A DNA stretch of 64,000 nucleotides from UBA5314 sp035560815 (GCA_035560815.1 DATMYR010000070.1:20655-84654), one strand, 5' to 3'; shown: positions 18,343-26,252, counted from the first letter of the stretch. Notes: generated by a model not told the origin, from the sequence alone. Numbers and translations are program-made.

Positions 18343-18944
18343 GCCATGCGGGGATTCACCGTGTAGCTGGATTTAAAAGTTGCTACACCGAATGGGGACT
18401 CATCTCCATGGTGAATCCATGCTTCCCTCCTCTCCTGCTCATTCCTTTCGTTTTCGAAATGATCTATGCCGTTACTAGGTCATTATAGTCGTTAATTGTA
18501 GAATATTAGAGTTACCTATGTGTTTCAATCTATCAGAGATCTCCCTTCTTTTCGGGAAAGTTCTTTAACCGAATATTTTCCAGACCAAAAATAAGCCAAA
18601 TTAAAGGAGACTCCCTTTATAAGAGCGTAAAAGGAAGAATCCCTTAATATATGCATCGATATTCTTCTCTTTCATCTTCACTGCATATATAGTCATCCAT
18701 ACCTGTGATGGACCTATTATCTATGAATCTTCGTGTTAGATGGGAGCAATGAACGCCGTGTTAATGGGAGAAAAGGGAGATGTGCGGGTAAATATGCAAG
18801 GCAAATCATGTCTATGAGAAAATATGCGCAATCTCGACAATATGTTGGCCTAGTAAGTTTTTATCTTTAATCTGATCTTCCGCGAAGTTTGTAAGGACAA
18901 GGCCGCGGATTTTTAAGCCTGTATGTGATGCAACGGACCTAGTT
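18343..18944. other. 602-bp intergenic region upstream of the hydrogenase-like kinase
   Basis: No credible ORF is present. It holds the nested inverted repeat at 18352-18418 and a minus-strand TATAAT at about 18482-18487 without a clear -35. Short AT-rich stretches fill the rest. The CoA-transferase gene ends at its right border. Confidence 0.5.
18352..18418 (-). repeat. Nested inverted repeat in the 5' leader of the hydrogenase-like kinase
   Basis: Outer arms GGATTCACC (18352-18360) and GGTGAATCC (18410-18418) are perfect 9-bp complements. Inner arms GTGTAGC (18361-18367) and GCTACAC (18382-18388) are perfect 7-bp complements. In the minus-strand mRNA the structure would occlude the only GGTGA-like ribosome site before the kinase start at 18342. 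It could equally be a protein operator. Confidence 0.6.
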
Positions 18945-20285
18945 CTAAATCCAATGATTACACTGAGCGCTATAGAGTAGAATGTCACGAAAATCGGGAT
19001 GGGCAACACTAATCAAGCGCCTGACCCGTTCAGCCACACTCTGCCAGCGTAGATTCACAGCCCCGTACTCTGTTACCACATAATCCACGTCATTGCGGGG
19101 AGTACTTACAATTGTTCCAGGGCTGAGATAAGGCACAATTCTTGAGCGCAGCCGACCTTCCCGATCCTTGAATGTTGAATTCAGGGCTAGAATACTTTTT
19201 CCTCCCCGGGAAAGAGAGGCCCCGCTAACAAAATTAAACTGTCCCCCGGTGCCGCTGTATTGCATTGGACCAATAGATTCAGATGCGGCTTGTCCGGTAA
19301 GATCCACAAGCAAAGTATTATTGATAGAGATAAGGTTGTCATTGCGACCGATGATATCAGGATGATTGACATATTCCACTTCCGAAAAAACGAAGTCTTT
19401 ATTGCCATTGACAAAATCCCACAACTCCTGATTGCCTACACAATAGCATCCCAAAACTTTCCCGGGCCAAAAGTTCTTTTGTGATCCATTGGCAACCCCC
19501 AGTCGAACCAGGTCCATGATAGAATTGGAAACCACCTCGGCATGAACACCCAAATCCTTTTTATCCCGTAAAAAGTACCCCACGGCATTCGCCAGACCGC
19601 CAAGACCCAACTGTATGGTGGAGCCGTTCGGAATCATCTCTGCTATATGCCCGGCAATGGTCCTTTCGTTTTCAGCAATTTCGATATCCTGGATTTCGAT
19701 GAGGGGAAAATCGTTTTCAATAATATAGTCGACTTCCGAAACATGTATCTTAAAATCATCACCTGATAAATAAGGAAGATTTCTGTTCACTTCCACAATT
19801 ACAGTATCCGCTGCCTCGAAGGCCCTCCGGTGACAGAGCCCGGCAAACAATGATCGATTCATGTAGCCCTCACCGTCCGGAGGAGTGACCGCATTGGCAA
19901 CAATGTTGGGACGGCGTACGTCCAGCCATTGACCCAATTTTTGAAGGTGTATAGGCACATAAGTGGTTATGCCCTGTTTAATAGAATGGCGTTCCATCGG
20001 TCCGACAAAAACGGTTTCCAGGTCAAAATGTTCCTTATATTCAGGCTCCATAAACTGGTATGGCTTAAGGGCAAACCCCAATAACAGCCGCACATCATGA
20101 ACCTCGTGACCCCTGGCAGTCAGCGCTTCGATAAAAGCCTCCGGTATACAGCTTCCGCCAGCCAGGGCAATTACATCGTGATCCCGGACCAAGCTGACCG
20201 CCTGGGCTGCTGAAATGGTTTTCTCCTGGTACTGCTGCTGCCAGGGTAGGGTCCATAAGCCCCTTTTCCTCTTTGCTTCAACCAC
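18945..20285 (-). CDS. Acetyl-CoA hydrolase/transferase family CoA-transferase (paralogue 1)
   Basis: 446 residues from the GTG at 20285, exactly the length of the second family member at 53726-55066. Family landmarks are IQLGLGGLANAVG, the catalytic-Glu region VHAEVVSNS (HTEM in the paralogue), YSGTGGQFNFVSGA and TPRNDVDYVVTEYGAV. Members exchange CoA between acetate and 4-carbon or other acids. The GTG is set by GGGAGG 8 bases upstream; the frame stays open 52 codons further but without a ribosome site. It is monocistronic. Substrate cannot be read from sequence: acetate, butyrate, 4-hydroxybutyrate and propionate are all possible. Confidence 0.85.
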   Translation of the reverse strand: MVEAKRKRGLWTLPWQQQYQEKTISAAQAVSLVRDHDVIALAGGSCIPEAFIEALTARGHEVHDVRLLLGFALKPYQFMEPEYKEHFDLETVFVGPMERHSIKQGITTYVPIHLQKLGQWLDVRRPNIVANAVTPPDGEGYMNRSLFAGLCHRRAFEAADTVIVEVNRNLPYLSGDDFKIHVSEVDYIIENDFPLIEIQDIEIAENERTIAGHIAEMIPNGSTIQLGLGGLANAVGYFLRDKKDLGVHAEVVSNSIMDLVRLGVANGSQKNFWPGKVLGCYCVGNQELWDFVNGNKDFVFSEVEYVNHPDIIGRNDNLISINNTLLVDLTGQAASESIGPMQYSGTGGQFNFVSGASLSRGGKSILALNSTFKDREGRLRSRIVPYLSPGTIVSTPRNDVDYVVTEYGAVNLRWQSVAERVRRLISVAHPDFRDILLYSAQCNHWI

Positions 20286-20334
20286 GGTTACAACCTCCCG
20301 TAAAATGAAGTCTACACTGGAGTACCTCAATAAA

Positions 20335-20362
20335 ACTAGTATATCATCTAGTACGCTGTCAA
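20335..20362 (-). promoter_or_regulatory. Partial dyad next to a TTGACA element upstream of the CoA-transferase
   Basis: On the minus strand TTGACA (20357-20362) is followed by ACTAG-N8-CTAGT (20335-20352), an imperfect dyad where a -10 region should lie. No -10 with ideal spacing is seen (TATACT sits at 13 bp). It may be a regulated promoter-operator. Confidence 0.3.
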
Positions 20363-20509
20363 CCTTAATTCTGAGTGATAAACGCCCTCGGAAACTATGT
20401 GGGACGTCGGCAGGCAGTTTTTCATCATTGGAAAAGAACATCTGTATAATAATGCTCGGTTATGGAAATAATTTCTGGAAACAGATACTAAAGGTAAAGG
20501 AGGTTTACA

Positions 20510-21007
20510 ATGGTTATTTCAATGTCTGATTTTAGTAAGCTTTCCCAAAAGGAACAGCATAGCACATTGGATGAACTTAAACAGACCATAGGAGTTGCCG
20601 GTATTATGGACGCCTGGGGAATTTCGAGGTCCAAGGTGTACAGTATGATGCTGGAATTTAATATTCCTAGCGCCAGCAAACGAACTCCTAAAAACGAGAG
20701 CAGGAAAACCACGAACTCCCGTAAGGAAAGCAAGAACGGAACGGAATCCGTAGACCAAGACCAGAAAACCATGGCATCCAATAAAGCAAACTCATCCACC
20801 AATAAACGGAATACCAGGAAAACGAGGCGGCCGAGGTCAACCAATTCTGTAATGCATGCAGGTCGGGAGGAAGATTCAAAATTCACTCTCCAAATGGATA
20901 CTCAAGGCAGTGCCGCAGTCATCAGCGAAGCATTGCAGCATCTCCTGGAATCGAGCCAATTCTCCCATACCAACTTGCATATTAATTTAATGCTAGAACA
21001 AATATAG
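20510..21007 (+). CDS. Unknown protein with N-terminal HTH-like segment and basic linker
   Basis: 165 residues; I do not recognise the family. Residues ~25-55 (VAGIMDAWGISRSKVYSMML) look like a helix-turn-helix. Residues ~58-110 are a low-complexity linker rich in Lys, Arg, Ser, Thr and Asn. The C-terminal ~40 residues (AAVISEALQHLLESSQ) look helical. The layout suggests a DNA-binding protein with a disordered cationic middle, but this is inference. The ATG at 20510 has GGAGG 6 bases upstream, and a TATAAT lies at 20445-20450 without a strong -35. It is convergent with the Rossmann-chemoreceptor gene, with the tandem repeat between them. Confidence 0.65.
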   Translation: MVISMSDFSKLSQKEQHSTLDELKQTIGVAGIMDAWGISRSKVYSMMLEFNIPSASKRTPKNESRKTTNSRKESKNGTESVDQDQKTMASNKANSSTNKRNTRKTRRPRSTNSVMHAGREEDSKFTLQMDTQGSAAVISEALQHLLESSQFSHTNLHINLMLEQI

Positions 21008-21056
21008 GATGATATAAAGCCGATATAATTGGATCGACTTGAAAAAACGAATCACA

Positions 21057-21169
21057 GCTCCTTGCCATCCGTGGCACCGCGGCACTAGTCCATCCGTGGA
21101 CGTCGGCAGCTCCTTGCCATCCTGGCACCGCGGCACTAGTCCGTCCGTGGACGTCGCTCAGCGATATTT
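21057..21169. repeat. Tandem 52-bp repeat, locus 1 (two copies)
   Basis: Two units with a 52-bp period share GCTCCTTGCCATCC, TGGCACCGCGGCACTAGTCC and GTCCGTGGACGTCG. The second unit lacks one G. Each unit contains hairpin-forming parts (GCCA-TCCG-TGGC and GTCCA-TCCG-TGGAC). The same pair recurs at 30945-31058, including the flank CGCTCA-N-CGATATTT. The array lies in the 3' region of the Rossmann-chemoreceptor 21323-22804. Confidence 0.9.
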
Positions 21170-21191
21170 CAAAAAGACCGTTCAATCAAAT

Positions 21192-21234
21192 ATGGGGACG
21201 TGACCTTACTGCGCAGCAGAAGATCCGTCCCCAT
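21192..21234. terminator. GGGGAC-type hairpin between convergent genes, locus 1
   Basis: ATGGGGACG (21192-21200) and CGTCCCCAT (21226-21234) are perfect 9-bp complements enclosing 25 bases. It lies between the ends of the unknown plus-strand gene and the minus-strand chemoreceptor. There is no long T-run. Similar GGGGAC hairpins occur at 31087-31121 and 40444-40475. It is either a terminator or part of a dispersed element. Confidence 0.5.
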
Positions 21235-21322
21235 ACCTTACTTCGATCATTGACTTTTCACATGAAGCGCACATTTAGTGAGTTATGCGTCAAATTGCAC
21301 CTTGGATTATTTCTTTATTCAA

Positions 21323-22804
21323 CTATAGGGTTTCTGCAAGCAAGATGAGCTTTTCGGCCACCTCAGCCATTTCCATGACCGAAGCAGTTACCTCCTCAGT
21401 GGCCGCCGCCTGTTCCTGGCTCTGTTTAACCGTACCCTGTGAAGCCTCGACAGCTTCCTGCACTTTTATATCGATAGCCCGGATCAGTTTCCCGATCTCG
21501 TCTGCAGTCTGCTTGGATTGATCTGACAGTTTCCTAATTTCCTCTGCCACCACCCCGAAGCCTCTTCCCATTTCACCAGCTCGAGCAGCTTCAATGGCCG
21601 CATTCAGTCCCAACATCTTGGTTTGATCTGCTACGCTTTTGGTGAAGACCAGCACCTCGGTGATATTGGCGGCATTTTGCTGCACAGCCTTGATCACATC
21701 GGCGAGTTTGATTTCTGTAATATTAATCTCTCCGGCCGAAGCGGCAATCTCCTGCATTACGCTGGCCATTTCCTGGGTGTTGCTGCTGAGTTTACCAGCC
21801 ATCTCCTGCAGGTCACGGGCTAAATTTCTAGGGACGGTAATGCCGAAACTCCCTACGACTTCGCCACTATCATCGTCAATGATGGGAACGGCCAATGTGC
21901 GGATATTTCCATATTTCCTGGTATTCACGTCAATCTGCACTCTCCTCCTGGTCTGAATAGCCTGGAGAGCCGTCTCAACATCCTTAACCGGGGTGCCCAC
22001 TGTAATATCAAGATCAAATTTATCCGAGCCCATGCGGTACATAACCTTTTCCAGGTCAGATACTCCCACCCAGGCGCCTTCTGGCTGAGAGTCGATAATA
22101 ATAGGAGCGAATTTATCAAAAGCCTTGGCAACCGGGTGCAACTTGGGGGCGAAGACGCCATAAGTACCCACCACTGCCTTGGTCTCATCATCATCTTCAT
22201 ATAACGGGGACACCCACAGATGAAGACGTATACCATAAACACTTCTTTCTATGGTTTCAGAAGTTTCCCGGCGATTGCGGATACAGCGTTCCACATTTCC
22301 GCCCTTAACCAGTATCTCCCCCATTCGAATCCCGTCAATACTAATATTATGATTGAGGACAAAATCATATTTTTCAGTATCTGAAGTAAAATAAATGACC
22401 CCATCTTTACCATAAGTTTGGGTTAGAAATGCTGCAGAAGTACGAAAAGCTTCCTTTTTGCTCCGGGCGCTTTTTAAAACTCTCTCATGGCCCTCGACAA
22501 AGGTCATCATTACATTGGCCATATGGGAATCCATCAATGAAGTAGCAGCAGGCTTCAACTTAAGCACCTGCTCCCGTACCCTTTCACTACCGGTGGCCTC
22601 AATAATGACATCCAGCCCCGGGGTGCGCATTAGCTCACCAAGATCCTGAAAAGCAGGAACACCGAGTTCTCTCGCAAATTTCATTCCCGGAGCTTCTGCA
22701 TTTACATCACACAAGCCTACGACCTTGAACTCCTCAATTCCATGGAATGCGCTCAGGATAGTGGTCCCACCATTGCCTCCGCCAATAATCGCAATGTTTG
22801 TCAT
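21323..22804 (-). CDS. Soluble chemoreceptor: N-terminal Rossmann domain, two PAS/cache-like modules, MCP signalling domain
   Basis: 493 residues with no transmembrane segment. Residues 1-105 form a Rossmann-type domain: IAIIGGGNGGTTIL, then VVGLCDVNAEAPGMKFARE, then VIIEATGS, as in Gfo/Idh-like or aspartate-dehydrogenase-like NAD(P) proteins. Two PAS/cache-like halves (~120-330) end in similar strands (AVVGTYGVFAPK and EVVGSFGITVPR). The C-terminal ~150 residues are an MCP signalling helix pair with the tip AIEAARAGEMGRGFGVVAEE. Such receptors control CheA kinase. The ATG at 22804 has GGAGG 8 bases upstream. No che genes are in the window, and no CheR-tethering pentapeptide ends the protein. 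Nucleotide sensing is inference. Confidence 0.88.
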   Translation of the reverse strand: MTNIAIIGGGNGGTTILSAFHGIEEFKVVGLCDVNAEAPGMKFARELGVPAFQDLGELMRTPGLDVIIEATGSERVREQVLKLKPAATSLMDSHMANVMMTFVEGHERVLKSARSKKEAFRTSAAFLTQTYGKDGVIYFTSDTEKYDFVLNHNISIDGIRMGEILVKGGNVERCIRNRRETSETIERSVYGIRLHLWVSPLYEDDDETKAVVGTYGVFAPKLHPVAKAFDKFAPIIIDSQPEGAWVGVSDLEKVMYRMGSDKFDLDITVGTPVKDVETALQAIQTRRRVQIDVNTRKYGNIRTLAVPIIDDDSGEVVGSFGITVPRNLARDLQEMAGKLSSNTQEMASVMQEIAASAGEINITEIKLADVIKAVQQNAANITEVLVFTKSVADQTKMLGLNAAIEAARAGEMGRGFGVVAEEIRKLSDQSKQTADEIGKLIRAIDIKVQEAVEASQGTVKQSQEQAAATEEVTASVMEMAEVAEKLILLAETL

Positions 22805-22895
22805 GATATATCCCTCCACTTAATGTATTCCTTATCATTCGACATGTGGCTGCAATTCCCTTTTGTTCCAAATAAAAACGTTCATTGGTACGCCT

Positions 22896-24008
22896 TTAGC
22901 TTTGAAGATTATGATTCTGGATTTGCACTCGAATACGATCGGTTTCTTCATCACTCAGGCGTTTTTCTATGCTAACTTCCCGGGACTGCGTTAAATTGAT
23001 CTCATGAACCGGGCTGATTAGTTTTCCATTTTCATCGCATACAACGGTGATTACCGGATGATCGGAATTGATTTTCGTGAGTGACGTGACCAGCCCGATT
23101 TGGCCTGTATTCAGACATACCAGGCTGCCGATGGGATACATGGCAATATTGGAGGCGAATGCTTCAACAATCACGGGATCAAAACGGCAGTCTATTTGAT
23201 TTTTGATGGTCATCAAAGCCTCTGTAGTGTTGCATCCCTTGCGCTCGGGCCGGTCGGCAATGAGTGCATCAAAAGCATCCGCTACCGCAACGATTCTGGC
23301 GTATTCTATGATCCCGAAACCATGAAGCTGGCGGGGATAGCCTGTGCCATCTACATTTTCGTGGTGCTGAAAGGCTATGTGGGCAGCGGTTTTTGATATT
23401 TCATCATAGGTGCGCAGGATGTTAAATCCAATCTCGGGATGCTCGAGGATCTTTTCCTCCTCCATGGCCGACAAAGCCTCGGAATTCGCAACGATCGATG
23501 CGTCAATCGCGATCATACCAATGTCGTGCAGCAGGGCTCCCAGTCCCAGCTCAGCCAGGTTTCTTTCCATATAGCCTAAAGCAAGTCCGGTCATGATAGA
23601 AAGGACAGCTACATTAATGGAGTGGGTAAAGAGGTAGTCACTGTAGGTCCGTATTTCATCGAGTTGGACCAGCATATTGCGATTGGCAAGCAGGTTATCC
23701 AGAAGTAAATTAACACTTTTTTTAAGGACATCCACAGCCAAGACCTGATTGGCCGAAAACACTTTGATGGTAGTACTGAGCTTATTGGAAACCGAACTAA
23801 GCACTTCCTGGGTAATTATCTCCGGAATATCAACATCACCCAGGCCGTCTTTGACATAGACTGAGCCAATGCCAAGTTTGGCCAGCCGAGAGATGTACAG
23901 CTCATTCAACATCGTGTCTTTGGCAAGCAAGGCTTTCCCTGAATAGCCGACTATCGTTCGTCCAATAACCATTCCTGGACGCAGTTGTTCTATTACTACC
24001 CTTCTCAC
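22896..24008 (-). CDS. HD-GYP domain protein, probable cyclic di-GMP phosphodiesterase
   Basis: 370 residues, soluble. The N-terminal ~100 residues resemble the small domain common before HD-GYP in Firmicutes (VVIEQLRPGMVIGRTIVG, then LAKLGIGSVYVKDG). The HD-GYP core has HSINVAVLS, HDIG, HHENVDGTGYP and RIVAVADAFDALIADRP. A C-terminal ~75-residue segment (YPIGSLVCLNTGQIGLV) is a beta-rich tail seen in this subfamily. The GTG at 24008 follows AAGGAGG by 7 bases. It sits upstream of the Rossmann-chemoreceptor on the same strand with a 91-bp gap, so the two may share transcription. Confidence 0.88.
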   Translation of the reverse strand: MRRVVIEQLRPGMVIGRTIVGYSGKALLAKDTMLNELYISRLAKLGIGSVYVKDGLGDVDIPEIITQEVLSSVSNKLSTTIKVFSANQVLAVDVLKKSVNLLLDNLLANRNMLVQLDEIRTYSDYLFTHSINVAVLSIMTGLALGYMERNLAELGLGALLHDIGMIAIDASIVANSEALSAMEEEKILEHPEIGFNILRTYDEISKTAAHIAFQHHENVDGTGYPRQLHGFGIIEYARIVAVADAFDALIADRPERKGCNTTEALMTIKNQIDCRFDPVIVEAFASNIAMYPIGSLVCLNTGQIGLVTSLTKINSDHPVITVVCDENGKLISPVHEINLTQSREVSIEKRLSDEETDRIRVQIQNHNLQS

Positions 24009-24209
24009 GCACGATCCTCCTTGGCATATTTCTAAATCGCCAATCCGGAAACCCGGCTTGGCCGACAATATCCTGGGCTGACCCCTTTCTATCGCCCGCA
24101 GTAATATAAATAGTAGATGGATGAACGGTGATTGGATTCATGGATATGCTAAAACTATTGCTTGTAAACAATATCGCAAAATTCCCCTCCCGTCATTAGG
24201 ACAAAAAAC

Positions 24210-24227
24210 AACATCCACATGGATGTT
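24210..24227. promoter_or_regulatory. Perfect 8-bp dyad, operator-like
   Basis: AACATCCA-CA-TGGATGTT, about 200 bp upstream of the HD-GYP start. Its compact 18-bp form suits a dimeric regulator site. No nearby regulator can be assigned. Confidence 0.35.
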
Positions 24228-24343
24228 CCCCTCCATTCCTGTATGTCTTTCCTTCTCACAGGATTTTCTAAAGGGCTATACAGCGACTGAAGAACGTCAT
24301 GCATAGCTGATAGCCCCCCTACCGCCGGTTGGAATAAGAAGAC

Positions 24344-24379
24344 AAAAAAGGCCTTTGCAACCATCAATATGCAAAGACC
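24344..24379 (-). terminator. Rho-independent terminator after the GH18 gene
   Basis: Minus strand: GGTCTTTGCA and TGCAAAGGCC pair with one mismatch over a 10-nt loop, followed by TTTTTT, about 35 bp after the GH18 stop. Confidence 0.8.
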
Positions 24380-24412
24380 CTGCGCATAATCGAATCTAAG
24401 ATATACCTACAC

Positions 24413-25477
24413 TTATTTATTCACAGCTTCGCGTAGTTTTGTCCAGTATTGTTCATCTTCAAATCCCATCCGCCAGATGGCTACCCCGCGCAATCCATAC
24501 TTTTTAGCCAGGGCTACCTTGCGTGTAACGCTAAAGCCATTTTCAAACCACACCTGATATTTGGCACTATCAACCCAATAGTTGAAAAAAGCCGATTGGG
24601 TGGCGTCATCCCATTGGATAGCCGCTTTATGATCCTGGGCCCTCTGCAATGCTTCTTTCATGCTGATGTATTGAATTTCAGCGTTCTTAGGCACCGGCCA
24701 GTCATAGCCGTAGGCCCCGATGCAAACCACCAGTTTGTCTGGTGATACGTATTTCAGGGCTTCCTGGATGTTTTTTTCCACCCAATCATAGGGTGATACT
24801 GAGCCAGGGACCGTGCTGGCATTGTGTTTATCATAAGTCATAATCGTTATATAATCAGCCAACTGACCGAGCGCCCCATAATCGTATGCAGCACCCAGGT
24901 CTTCAAGCCCGTCCAGTTTGGGCATTACCGAAACTGACACCATCTTATTTGCCTGGTGCAGCCGCTTCGCCAGATCTCGCACAAAAACCGTTAGATCATC
25001 CCGATTTTCCGGGGGAAGCAACTCAAAATCGATGTTAACTCCGGAAAAGTTGTTGTCCATAACCGTCTTATATATGTTTTCGATGGCCGCTGTTCTTGTT
25101 GCCTGATCAGTAAGCACCTGCTGGCTGCTGGTATCCTTGTTAATTAGAGGCTGGAGTTTAACATCAGGGTGTTTTTTTAAAAAGGTTATTACGTCCGGCT
25201 CAAAACCCACCGACGCAACCCCAAGGCTTCCATCATTTTTCAAAGTGTACCAATAGGGCATCAGTATGCTTATATCGCGATAGTGTTTTGTGAGTGAGGG
25301 AAATCCCCAGGTAAACTTGTTCCAACCTTTTTCATAAAAGGCCATCACCTGCAGTTTCTTTGTCTGAGGGACCGGTTTCTTGGCCGGTTCTTTTCCTCTG
25401 AATGCGATGAAGACTGCGGGAATCAATAGTAAAATTGCAGCTGCCACAATGTAAGGATATTTCTTGATATAATCCAT
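24413..25477 (-). CDS. Membrane-anchored glycoside hydrolase family 18 protein
   Basis: 354 residues. The N-terminal signal/anchor (KKYPYIVAAAILLLIPAVFI) puts the catalytic domain outside the membrane. The GH18 core includes MAFYEKGWNKFTWG, the catalytic strand FSGVNIDFELL (usual DxxDxDxE, here with Asn at the second Asp and the acid/base Glu kept), ITIMTYDKHN and the C-terminal GLRGVAIWRMGFEDEQYW. Relatives include spore-cortex or cell-wall hydrolases of the SleL/YaaH type, so peptidoglycan rather than chitin is the likely substrate. The ATG follows GAGGTG and TAGG upstream. It is monocistronic with its own terminator. Confidence 0.85.
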   Translation of the reverse strand: MDYIKKYPYIVAAAILLLIPAVFIAFRGKEPAKKPVPQTKKLQVMAFYEKGWNKFTWGFPSLTKHYRDISILMPYWYTLKNDGSLGVASVGFEPDVITFLKKHPDVKLQPLINKDTSSQQVLTDQATRTAAIENIYKTVMDNNFSGVNIDFELLPPENRDDLTVFVRDLAKRLHQANKMVSVSVMPKLDGLEDLGAAYDYGALGQLADYITIMTYDKHNASTVPGSVSPYDWVEKNIQEALKYVSPDKLVVCIGAYGYDWPVPKNAEIQYISMKEALQRAQDHKAAIQWDDATQSAFFNYWVDSAKYQVWFENGFSVTRKVALAKKYGLRGVAIWRMGFEDEQYWTKLREAVNK

Positions 25478-25634
25478 GAACCTATTTCACCTCGGGTATT
25501 ATCATGCGCGAATAAACGATGCCATATACCCTGAATTTGACTGCTGCCCCATTCAAACACTGGATCGATAAAAGTGATAAACCCATTGGCCGTTATGATG
25601 CTTTCACCCGCCTATCTTGACAAGGCGCTGTTAT

Positions 25635-25648
25635 TTTGGGTTCCCAAA
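25635..25648 (+). promoter_or_regulatory. Possible MarR operator
   Basis: TTTGGG-TT-CCCAAA, a 6-bp dyad with a 2-bp centre, lies just before the ribosome site of the MarR gene; TTGACA is at 25617-25622. MarR proteins commonly repress their own operon through such dyads. Confidence 0.35.
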
Positions 25649-25666
25649 TATACGGGAGGCTAAATT

Positions 25667-26143
25667 ATGATTCATGATCAAGATGCCGTTCAAGAGTTTG
25701 AGCAACTCCTATGGCAGATTTCTCAGCGTATCAACTTGCATACCAGACGTTTTCTGGCTGGAGAAGGTTTAACCATGGCCCGATTCATTGCCCTGAGCAA
25801 CCTTGCTTCAGAAAAACCGTTTACCATGGGTGATTTACAGCGTCGCCTGTACCTGGCACCAGCCACGCTAACCGGTCTTATTGACGGATTGGTCGAAGGG
25901 GGTTTCGTCGAGCGCTGGCGAGACGATTGCGACCGACGATCTGTATTTCTGGCCCTCACCCCTCTGGGAGAAGAATTGCTGGAAAGGGTTTTTACATACC
26001 GTACTTCCATTTTGATGGAGGCTCTGGACCAGCAACCAGAGATAGATCTTGCGAGTTTGAACCGGCAGATGAGGCAGACTAAGGAATGTCTGAAAAGAAT
26101 ACCATTGGAAAAGAGGCGGGACTGTCGTTGTGAAGAAGGATAA
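25667..26143 (+). CDS. MarR family transcriptional regulator
   Basis: 158 residues. The winged helix-turn-helix (~45-100) includes FTMGDLQRRLYLAPATLTGL and the wing VERWRDDCDRRSVFLALTPLG. Helices on both sides form the dimer interface. A cysteine pair near the end (DCRCEEG) is unusual and could respond to oxidation, which is speculative. The ATG follows GGGAGG by 7-8 bases. It heads a cluster with an exporter ATPase and permease, so it probably represses their transcription in response to a toxic small molecule. Confidence 0.9.
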   Translation: MIHDQDAVQEFEQLLWQISQRINLHTRRFLAGEGLTMARFIALSNLASEKPFTMGDLQRRLYLAPATLTGLIDGLVEGGFVERWRDDCDRRSVFLALTPLGEELLERVFTYRTSILMEALDQQPEIDLASLNRQMRQTKECLKRIPLEKRRDCRCEEG

Positions 26144-26252
26144 TTACAAGTGGATCGCTCTTTCCTGTACAACCATGGGGGCTTTGCAAGCAAGAGCATT
26201 AAGATCGTTACAGGATGGAAGGATGACTTTCGCTGATGTGCAACATGATTGA
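26130..26252 (+). pseudogene. Possible N-terminal remnant of an MFS (DHA2/EmrB-type) transporter
   Basis: A 40-codon frame starts at a GTG overlapping the MarR stop. It reads KDNYKWIALSCTTMGAL, which strongly resembles the first residues of EmrB-type drug exporters. It then turns into unrelated sequence and stops inside the start of the ABC ATPase gene. MarR-EmrB gene pairs are common. The simplest reading is that a deletion joined the 5' end of an MFS gene to the ABC cluster. The match is short and from memory. Confidence 0.35.

Larger units (their letters stand above)
24009..24412. other. Intergenic region between HD-GYP and GH18 genes
   Basis: 404 bp without a credible gene. It contains the palindrome at 24210-24227 and the terminator of the GH18 gene at 24344-24379. 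No clear promoter was found for the HD-GYP gene. Confidence 0.5.

Noticed and set aside
18812..19009. Minus-strand ORF of 65 residues at the end of the CoA-transferase
   Set aside because: Overlaps the 3' end of the CoA-transferase in another frame; no supporting signals.
21057..21169. CRISPR array
   Set aside because: Only two direct tandem units with no unique spacers, and no cas genes anywhere in the window.
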